Source: Palsa-1400 sp036501625 (GTDB lineage: Bacteria > Verrucomicrobiota > Verrucomicrobiia > Limisphaerales > Palsa-1400). Taken from it: a stretch of 64,000 nt of DNA. Below the pieces are notes generated by a model, which was not told the origin of the DNA, made no database searches, and saw only the letters and a program-made list of their open reading frames with translations. Shown here piece by piece: positions 45,895-52,784 of this stretch. The stretch covers positions 310,001-374,000 of the forward strand of contig DASXZY010000079.1 of assembly GCA_036501625.1 (NCBI GenBank), in the 5' to 3' direction. The number at the start of each line of letters is the position of its first letter. Position 1 is the stretch's first letter. Made by a program: the position numbers and the translations under genes.

Positions 45895-46872
45895 ATGAAA
45901 ATCGCCATCGTTGGATGCGGAGCGTTGGGGAGCTTTTACGGGGCAAAACTGTCTCGCGCCGGGCACGAAGTCCACTTTCTTTTGCGGACGGACTACGAGC
46001 AAGTAAGCCGGCGCGGAGTCCAAATTGAAAGCCCGGCGGGATCGTTTCGCGCCGAGGCTCTATGCGCGCGCGAGCCGGAGGAGATCGGCCCAGCCGAACT
46101 GGCGGTCATCGCTCTCAAGAACACGGCCAATCACGCGCTTCCAAAATTGCTGCCTCCGCTGCTGGGGGCGGACACGGTAGTATTGACTTTGCAAAACGGC
46201 CTGGGCAATGAAGCCGCCGTTGCGTCTGTTGCCGGAGCCGGGAACACGATGGGCGGGGTCTGCTTCGTTTGCTTGAACCGCGTCGCGCCGGGGAAAATTG
46301 TGCATATGGCGCACGGGGCCGTTGTGCTGGGCGAATACGTCTGCCCGCCGCGGGAACGCACGCATCGCATCGCCCAAGCCTTTTCCAGCGCGGGCGTCAC
46401 CTGCAAAGTAGCGGAAAACCTCCAGCAGGCGCGGTGGGAAAAGCTGGTGTGGAACATCCCGTTCAACGGTTTGGGAGTGGCGAGCGCGGCCGGGCTTGAC
46501 GCCGTTCTGCAGGGACGCGCCACGCCGGGCGGTCCCCGGCAGGGCTGTTTGACGACTGATCTGTTGTTGTCGCACCCAGCCTGGGAAAATCTAGTCCGGG
46601 AATTGATGATGGAAACCATCGCTGCCGCCCGCGCGCTGGGACTGGACGTGCCGGAATCCGCCGCCAGCCGCCAAATCGAGCGGACGCGCGCGATGGGCGC
46701 CTACAAAGCCTCGACACTGATCGATTACGAAAACGGGCGGGAGCTGGAATTGGACGGTCTTTTTTTAGAGCCGCTGCGGCAGGCGCGCCAGGCCGGCGTC
46801 CCCTGCCCCCGTTTGGGCGCCTTGTGCGGCGTGCTGGAGCAACTGTCAAAAGAAATCCCTGGTGGGCGATGA
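45895..46872 (+). CDS. panE: 2-dehydropantoate 2-reductase (ketopantoate reductase)
   Basis: PanE reduces ketopantoate to pantoate with NADPH for coenzyme A synthesis. The 325-residue protein begins MKIAIVGCGALGSFYGAKLS, has VLTLQNGLGNE near 95 and the C-terminal catalytic Lys region EKLVWNIPFNGLG; YKASTLIDYENGRELELDGL is typical of the last domain. The start at 45895 is chosen for the family N-terminus; an ATG at 45853 would overlap the HU gene. The last ten bases, including the stop, overlap the tRNA-Val gene on the other strand. Confidence 0.9.
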   Translation: MKIAIVGCGALGSFYGAKLSRAGHEVHFLLRTDYEQVSRRGVQIESPAGSFRAEALCAREPEEIGPAELAVIALKNTANHALPKLLPPLLGADTVVLTLQNGLGNEAAVASVAGAGNTMGGVCFVCLNRVAPGKIVHMAHGAVVLGEYVCPPRERTHRIAQAFSSAGVTCKVAENLQQARWEKLVWNIPFNGLGVASAAGLDAVLQGRATPGGPRQGCLTTDLLLSHPAWENLVRELMMETIAAARALGLDVPESAASRQIERTRAMGAYKASTLIDYENGRELELDGLFLEPLRQARQAGVPCPRLGALCGVLEQLSKEIPGGR

Positions 46873-46934
46873 GGGATTCGAACCCCCGACCAACAGCGTG
46901 TAAAGCTGCTGCGCTACCGCTGCGCTAATCGCCC
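46863..46934 (-). tRNA. tRNA-Val (anticodon TAC)
   Basis: A 72-base cloverleaf on the minus strand. The acceptor stem pairs GGGCGAT with ATCGCCC, with A as the discriminator base. The D arm is GCGCAGCGGTAGCGC. The anticodon stem is GCAGC/GCTGT with loop TTTACAC, anticodon TAC (reads GTN valine codons). The T arm contains GGTTCGAATCC. CCA is not encoded. Its 3' end overlaps the panE stop codon by ten bases. Confidence 0.95.
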
Positions 46935-46973
46935 GGCTCTTATAGTTTGACGCCCGCGCGCTGGCTTGGCGAG

Positions 46974-47438
46974 TCAAATTTCGCCGCCAAACCCTTGCTG
47001 GCGAAGCGCCTCATACAATACCAGCGCCGCGCAATTGGACAAATTCAAGGAGCGGACGTTTTTGTCAAACATCGGAATGCGCAGCCAGCCGCCGGAGCGC
47101 TGCTCAAGGATTTCAGCGGGCAGCCCGGCCGTTTCGCGCCCGAAAACCAGGTAATCGCCGGGGCCGTAGCTCACTTCCGCGTAATGGCGCGGGCCTTTGG
47201 ATTCGATCAGCCACAATCTGGCCCCGGCCGGCTGCCGCCGCAGAAACTCCGCCCAATTGGGCCACCGATGCCAGCGGACGTGCCGCCAGTAATCCAGCCC
47301 GGCGCGCTTGAGCGCGGTGTCGTCGAGCTTGAAACCAAGCGGCTCGATCAGGTGCAGGATCGTGCCGGTGGCCGCGCACAGGCGGGCCACGTTGCCCGTG
47401 TTGGGCGGGATTTCTGGCTCGAGCAAGACGATGTGCAT
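46974..47438 (-). CDS. trmL: tRNA (cytidine(34)-2'-O)-methyltransferase TrmL
   Basis: A 154-residue SPOUT methyltransferase acting on the wobble base of certain tRNA-Leu. The N-terminus IVLLEPEIPPNTGNVARLCA and the C-terminal knot region YLVFGRETAGLP, IPMFDKNVRSLNLSNCAALV are diagnostic. Length is normal. It begins 1 base after the truA stop, in a run of RNA-modification genes (truA, trmL) next to a tRNA gene. queG and trmB in the same window act on tRNA as well, but in separate loci. Confidence 0.93.
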   Translation of the reverse strand: MHIVLLEPEIPPNTGNVARLCAATGTILHLIEPLGFKLDDTALKRAGLDYWRHVRWHRWPNWAEFLRRQPAGARLWLIESKGPRHYAEVSYGPGDYLVFGRETAGLPAEILEQRSGGWLRIPMFDKNVRSLNLSNCAALVLYEALRQQGFGGEI

Positions 47439-47439
47439 G

Positions 47440-48183
47440 TCAATAAAACACCTTCCACAAGACCAGGCCGTGCGCGGGGGCCGTCATGCCGGCCGCGCTC
47501 CGGTCCTTTTTCTCCAGGATGCCGCGGATGGCCGCCGGGGCGGTCTTCCCCTGCCCCACTTGCACGAGCGTGCCCGCGATGCCCCGGCACATTTTGTAAA
47601 GAAACCCGTCACCTTCGATGATAATCGTCAGCAACGGGCCGTTGCGCTTGAGATCACACCGCGCCAGCGTGCGCGTGGTGCTGGACGGCTCATAATTGCG
47701 CGTGCCGGCCAGCGATTTGAAATCATGCCGCCCCACGAAAAGTTTCGCGGCCGCGCGCATGGCGGGCAAGTCAAGCGCATGGCAGACGTGCCAGGCCGTG
47801 TGCCGCAGGAGCGGGTTCATGGCGGGGCCGGTCCAGACGAAGTATCGATACTGCTTGCCCTTGGCAGAAAAGCGCGCGTCAAACTCGGCCCGGCAGCGCG
47901 AGGCGGACATCACGCGAATTTCACGCGGCAAATGGGCGTTGATGGCCAGGGCGACTTTGGCAATGGGCATTTTGAACTCGTCCGCCGGAATTTCGACGTG
48001 GGCAGCCATTCCCAAAGCGTGCACGCCCGCATCGGTGCGGCTGGAGCTGTGCAGGCGGCCCGCGCCGGGAAATATTTTGGCCACCGCCTCTTCGACGCGC
48101 TGTTGCACGGAGGGGCCGGTTTTTTGGGCCTGCCAGCCGGCGTAGGCAGAGCCGTCGTAGGCGATGATGAATTTAAGCTTCAC
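47440..48183 (-). CDS. truA: tRNA pseudouridine(38-40) synthase
   Basis: TruA makes pseudouridine at positions 38-40 of the tRNA anticodon stem. The 247-residue protein starts LKFIIAYDGSAYAGWQ; the catalytic Asp is D51 in SSRTDAGVHALG. RYFVWTGPAMNPLLR and FLYKMCRGIAGTLVQVGQG are family landmarks. The start lies 11 bases inside the end of ruvX on the same strand, so the two genes overlap. Confidence 0.94.
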   Translation of the reverse strand: MKLKFIIAYDGSAYAGWQAQKTGPSVQQRVEEAVAKIFPGAGRLHSSSRTDAGVHALGMAAHVEIPADEFKMPIAKVALAINAHLPREIRVMSASRCRAEFDARFSAKGKQYRYFVWTGPAMNPLLRHTAWHVCHALDLPAMRAAAKLFVGRHDFKSLAGTRNYEPSSTTRTLARCDLKRNGPLLTIIIEGDGFLYKMCRGIAGTLVQVGQGKTAPAAIRGILEKKDRSAAGMTAPAHGLVLWKVFY

Positions 48184-48598
48184 CGCTGGCGCTGGCGTGG
48201 TCGAGGTAACTTTGCAACAGAATGGCAGCCGCGGTTTGATCCACGCGCTCTTTGCGTTTCTGGCGGCGCATCCCCGTTTCGATGAGCATCCGGTGGGCTT
48301 GCACCGTGGTCAAGCGCTCGTCCCAGGTTTGAATTGGCGCCGGAACCGCCTGCCGCAAGGCAGCGACAAATTCCCGCGCTTTCTCCGCGGCGGGGCCGTA
48401 AGTGCCATCCATGTTGCGCGGCATGCCAACGACGATTCGTTCCACTTTCCGTTCGGCCGCGATATTTTTCAGTTGTTCAAAAAGTCGCGCGGCGGGTTCG
48501 GCTGGCAGAAATTGGAGCGGCTGGGCGATGGTCCCGGATTCATCACTGATAGCCAGGCCGACCCGCTTCGTCCCATGATCGATGGCCAAAATGCGCAT
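48173..48598 (-). CDS. ruvX: Holliday junction resolvase-like protein RuvX/YqgF
   Basis: A 141-residue RNase H-fold protein involved in pre-16S rRNA processing and possibly in junction resolution. The N-terminus MRILAIDHGTKRVGLAISDE holds the first catalytic Asp. IVVGMPRNMDGTYGPAA, TWDERLTTVQAHRML and the final KERVDQTAAAILLQSYLD motif with the last Asp are intact. The ATG at 48598 gives the usual start; a reading to 48649 adds a poor N-terminus. It overlaps truA. Confidence 0.92.
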   Translation of the reverse strand: MRILAIDHGTKRVGLAISDESGTIAQPLQFLPAEPAARLFEQLKNIAAERKVERIVVGMPRNMDGTYGPAAEKAREFVAALRQAVPAPIQTWDERLTTVQAHRMLIETGMRRQKRKERVDQTAAAILLQSYLDHASASGEA

Positions 48599-48728
48599 GG
48601 CAGCGCCCCAGCCTGCCCGCCGCCCGCCTGATTGTAAAAGGGAATCCATGGCGCCGCCGCTTGGCGCAATTCGGCTGCCCCAAGCCCCGCTTGGCAGATG
48701 GCCGGTGATTCAGTAAGTTGGAGCCGTC

Positions 48729-51700
48729 ATGTGGCGATTCGGCCGGCATTGCTTTTTGGGCCTCCCCGGAAACCGCGCGCTGGCTTTGTGGGTCGCCCTG
48801 CTTCCCTGGCTGGCGCGCGCACGCACGCCGGACGCCGCCGGCAAACCCGTCGTCGGGCAAAATGCCAATGGCGAATTGGCCGTTTTCAAAGTGGATGCCG
48901 ACGGGCAATTGCGCTATTCGTGGCGCAAACCGGCCAACGGTGATTGGTCGTCCTGGACGGCGCTCGGAGGCAGCTTTTATCCAGGGATGGCGGTGGGGCG
49001 TGATGCGCACGGGCAATTGTCGATTTTCGCCGTCGAACAAAGCACGCACGCACTCAAATACGCGCATCAAATCGGCTCCAATGGCCCCGCGTGGTCGGCC
49101 TGGGCGGGCTTGGGTGGAAATGTTCAGCCGCCGCTAACGGTTGCGGCTGGAGTGGATGGGCGCCTGATGGTTTTCGCGGATGATTTGGCGGGCCGCTCGG
49201 CCAGGAGCATTCATCAGACGGAGGCTGGCGGTTGGTCGGATTGGAGCGATCTCGGCGGGAACGTCGCTCCCCCCCTGGCCGTTTGCGCCAATCGCGATGG
49301 GCGGCTGGAATTGTTTGGCATCACAGCGGGCGGGCATGATGTTCGCCATTGCTGGCAATTGGACCCGTCGTCCGATAGCTGGTGGTCGCCTTGGGCTGGC
49401 CTGGGCGGAAACGTCTCGGCGGAAATCGGCGTTGGCCGGAACAAGGACGGGCGGCTGGAACTTTTCGCAGTCAACGCGGTGGCCGAAACGGTGGATCGAA
49501 TTTGCCAGGCGGCCCCCGGCGAAAGCGCACGCTGGACGGGTTGGACGAATTTTTACGGCGCCAATGTTTCCCCCGGCGTCGTGGTCGCGGCCGGCGGTGA
49601 CGGGCGCCTTGAGGTTTTCGCCATTAACGCCAAAGATTCGACGTTGTGGCATTGCTGGCAAATGCGACCGGACGGTTCGGATGTTTGGTCAGGCTGGCGG
49701 GGCATGGGATGGCCGGTGGACTCCGCTCCCGCCTGCGGCTGCAACAACGACGGCAACCTCGAACTTTTCGCCCAGGAGGCCAGGCATCCCGGCGTTCTCG
49801 ATTACAAGCGGCAAATCAGCGCCAGCAGCGACTGGCTCGATTGGGAGCGCATGGGCCATGCGAGCTTCGCCTATGCCGCGCGCACCTGGCAGACGGCTGA
49901 CGGCCTGCCCAACAACGATGTCCAAGCCATCGCCCAAACAACCGACGGCTACCTGTGGGTTGGCACCGCGGCGGGCCTGGCGCGATTCAATGGCGTGTCG
50001 TTCGCTTCCTTCGAAGCGCGCACGCCGCCGCAGATTAAAGGCGCCGCAATTCCCGCGCTGTGCGCCGATCGTGATGGCTCCTTGTGGATCGGCGCCGATG
50101 GCGGCGGTTTGCTGCGGTGGAAGGATGGCGTTTTCTCCTCCTGGAACGCGGCCGGCGGGCTGGCGGGCGATGCCGTGCGGGTTATTTATCAAAGCCAGGA
50201 TAACTCGCTGTGGATCGGCGCCACGACCGGAATGAGCCGTTACAAGGACGGCCAATTTGTCACATATACAAAAAAACAGGGGCTGCTCTCGGATTCGGTG
50301 CAGTGCATTTTTGAGGATCGGGATGGCGTGCTTTGGATTGGCACCAGCCGCGGCCTCAACCGGCTCAAGGACGGCAAAATGGATTCCTTCCTCATGCCAA
50401 AAGGGATTCCCAACGACTCCGTCCGCGCCATTTGCCAGGATAAAGGCGGCCGCACCTGGATCGGCTCCAACAACGGGATGTTGTGGTACGACTGGTATTA
50501 CACGGGGCATTTTTATCCCTACAACACGCTCTACGGATTGTCCGACAGCTTCGTGAGCGCGCTATGCGAGGACCGCGAGCGCAATTTCTGGGTCGGCACT
50601 TTCAGCGGCTTGAACCGGTTTCGGGACGGCCGCTTTTACACGCAGCTTAACGACGAAGGAATGCCTTTCGCCCGCATCAATGCCTTGGCCGAAGACCGCG
50701 AAGGCGATCTGTGGGCCGGCTCCGAAGAAGGATTGACCCGCCTGACGCCCAAGAGATTTTCCGCGTGGACTGAGCAGCAGGGCCTGACTCATAACAACGT
50801 CACCTCCGTGATGGAGGACCGCCAAGGCAGCCTGTGGGTTGGCACCTGGGGCGGAGGCCTGAATGAACTTCGCGATGAACGCGTGCACGCCCTGACCGCG
50901 ACCAACGGCTTGGCGGACGATCTCGTGCTGGCCACGTGCCAGGGCAGCGACGGAAGCCTGTGGATCGGGGCCGATTTCGACGGCGGCCTGACCCGTCTCA
51001 AGGACGGAAAACTTACCCACTTCGGCGCGGCCGACGGATTGATTAGCGCGGGCATTCGCGCGTTGCACGAAGACCGCCGCGGGCGGCTGTGGATTGGCAC
51101 CAGCCGCGGCCTCGTCTGCCGGGAGCATGGAAAATTCACGACTTACACTGTCAAAGACAATCTCTCCGGAAACGCCGTGCGGGTGATTTGCGAAGACAAG
51201 GCGGGCGTCCTTTGGTTTGGAGCCGAAGGCGGGTTGAGCCGCTGGGATGACGGCCGTTTCGTCAATTTCCGCGTCACCAACGGCTTGTCGGATGATACGG
51301 TGACGGCGCTTTACGAGGACAGCCAAGGAAGCCTGTGGATCGGCACGCAGGCGGGCGGCCTCGACCGAATGCGCCAAGGCCGTTTCACCGCTTATCAAAC
51401 CGAGCAGGGACTTTTTAGCGACGAAATTTTCCAGATATTGGAAGACGATGAGGGCTGGCTGTGGATGAGTTGTTCCAAGGGCATTTTTCGCGTTCGCAAA
51501 TCGGATTTCGACGCTGTTGATCTGGGCCGGCGCGATTCGGTTGTCAGCCTCACTTATGGGAAGTCCGATGGCATGGAAAGTCCGCAGTGCAACGGCCTGG
51601 CCCAGCCTGCCGGATGCAAAACAAGCAACGGCCGCCTATGGTTCCCGACCACCAAGGGCCTTGTCGTGGTCGATCCAAAAACAGTCCGCATCGAAGCCGC

Positions 51701-52784
51701 GCCGCCGCCAGTTTGCATCGAGGAAGTCCTGGCGGACAAGGAGCCGGTCATGCGCGGCGGTTTGCGGGTCTTCGCGAGCGGCTCGACGGTGGCCGTCCCG
51801 CCTGGGCGCGGCGAGTTGGAGTTTCATTATGCGGCTCTCAGCTTTCAAGCGCCGGAACGGTGCCAATTCAGATACAAACTCGAAGGGGTGGACGTCGATT
51901 GGATCAATGCCGGCCCGCAGCGTGTCGCGCATTACAACAATATTTATCCCGGCGCCTACCAATTTCACGTCATGGCCTGCAATCAGGATGGCGTGTGGAG
52001 CCGGCAGGATGCGTCACTGGGCGTCGTGCTGGCGGCGCATCTTTGGCAGGCGTGGTGGTTTCGCGCGCTGGCGGCGCTGGCGGTCATCGGCACGGCCAGC
52101 GGCATCGCGCGTTTCGCCGCCGTCCGGCGCATGCGGCGCCGCCTCGCGTTGAGCGAACAGCGGCATGCCATCGAGCGGGAACGCATGCGCATCGCCAAGG
52201 ACATCCACGACGACCTCGGCTCCAGCCTCACGCGCATCATGATGCTGGGAGAGCGGACGGAGGAAGGTTTGACTCGCAACGAAGACGTGAGCCTTCATGT
52301 CAATAAGATTGTGGCCTCGGCTCGCGGCACGGTGCAGGCGCTGGATGAAATCGTCTGGGCCGTCAACCCGGAGAACGACACGCTGGACGGCCTCGCCTCC
52401 TACATCAGCCATTACGCGGACGAATTTTTTGAAAACACGAGCATCAATTGCCGCCTGGAAATGCCCGTCAAGCTGCCCGCCATGCCGCTCAAAGCGGAGG
52501 TGCGCCACGACGTGTTTCTGGTGCTTAAGGAAGCTTTCAACAACAGCCTCAAATATTCCCAGGCAACGCTCGTGCAAGTGCGGGTGGCCATCGAAGGTGA
52601 GGCGGTTCGCATCGACATCGAGGATAATGGCTGCGGTTTTGAACTCAATGGCCACGCCAACGGGCGCAAGGGAAATGGTTTGGAAAACATGCGCCGCCGC
52701 TGTGAGAACCTGGGCGGCCGGTTCACTGTCGCCAGCGCGCCGGGCCAGGGCACGCAAATTGGCCTGACGTTCAGGTGCGGCTAG
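48729..52784 (+). CDS. Sensor histidine kinase with PLL-lectin-like propeller, double Reg_prop propeller and Y_Y_Y domain
   Basis: A 1351-residue membrane kinase. A signal peptide or anchor is at about 15-33. About 38-384 hold seven repeats of the PLL lectin kind (DGRLELFAV..., WSDWSDLGG), enough for one seven-bladed propeller. About 384-987 hold fourteen two-component-regulator propeller repeats (LWIGTSRGL and similar), giving two more seven-bladed propellers. A Y_Y_Y domain is at about 1000-1100 (FRYKLEGVDVDW) and a membrane helix at about 1103-1125. The HisKA_3 domain has H1160 in IAKDIHDDLGSS and the HATPase domain has KEAFNNSLKYS and DNGCGF. There is no receiver domain, so a separate regulator is needed. 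It probably senses a glycan or breakdown product; this is inferred. Confidence 0.88.
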   Translation: MWRFGRHCFLGLPGNRALALWVALLPWLARARTPDAAGKPVVGQNANGELAVFKVDADGQLRYSWRKPANGDWSSWTALGGSFYPGMAVGRDAHGQLSIFAVEQSTHALKYAHQIGSNGPAWSAWAGLGGNVQPPLTVAAGVDGRLMVFADDLAGRSARSIHQTEAGGWSDWSDLGGNVAPPLAVCANRDGRLELFGITAGGHDVRHCWQLDPSSDSWWSPWAGLGGNVSAEIGVGRNKDGRLELFAVNAVAETVDRICQAAPGESARWTGWTNFYGANVSPGVVVAAGGDGRLEVFAINAKDSTLWHCWQMRPDGSDVWSGWRGMGWPVDSAPACGCNNDGNLELFAQEARHPGVLDYKRQISASSDWLDWERMGHASFAYAARTWQTADGLPNNDVQAIAQTTDGYLWVGTAAGLARFNGVSFASFEARTPPQIKGAAIPALCADRDGSLWIGADGGGLLRWKDGVFSSWNAAGGLAGDAVRVIYQSQDNSLWIGATTGMSRYKDGQFVTYTKKQGLLSDSVQCIFEDRDGVLWIGTSRGLNRLKDGKMDSFLMPKGIPNDSVRAICQDKGGRTWIGSNNGMLWYDWYYTGHFYPYNTLYGLSDSFVSALCEDRERNFWVGTFSGLNRFRDGRFYTQLNDEGMPFARINALAEDREGDLWAGSEEGLTRLTPKRFSAWTEQQGLTHNNVTSVMEDRQGSLWVGTWGGGLNELRDERVHALTATNGLADDLVLATCQGSDGSLWIGADFDGGLTRLKDGKLTHFGAADGLISAGIRALHEDRRGRLWIGTSRGLVCREHGKFTTYTVKDNLSGNAVRVICEDKAGVLWFGAEGGLSRWDDGRFVNFRVTNGLSDDTVTALYEDSQGSLWIGTQAGGLDRMRQGRFTAYQTEQGLFSDEIFQILEDDEGWLWMSCSKGIFRVRKSDFDAVDLGRRDSVVSLTYGKSDGMESPQCNGLAQPAGCKTSNGRLWFPTTKGLVVVDPKTVRIEAAPPPVCIEEVLADKEPVMRGGLRVFASGSTVAVPPGRGELEFHYAALSFQAPERCQFRYKLEGVDVDWINAGPQRVAHYNNIYPGAYQFHVMACNQDGVWSRQDASLGVVLAAHLWQAWWFRALAALAVIGTASGIARFAAVRRMRRRLALSEQRHAIERERMRIAKDIHDDLGSSLTRIMMLGERTEEGLTRNEDVSLHVNKIVASARGTVQALDEIVWAVNPENDTLDGLASYISHYADEFFENTSINCRLEMPVKLPAMPLKAEVRHDVFLVLKEAFNNSLKYSQATLVQVRVAIEGEAVRIDIEDNGCGFELNGHANGRKGNGLENMRRRCENLGGRFTVASAPGQGTQIGLTFRCG

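Noticed and set aside
46863..46972. tRNA-linked integrated element
   Set aside because: No integrase gene or duplicated tRNA end was seen on either side; the flanks are housekeeping genes.
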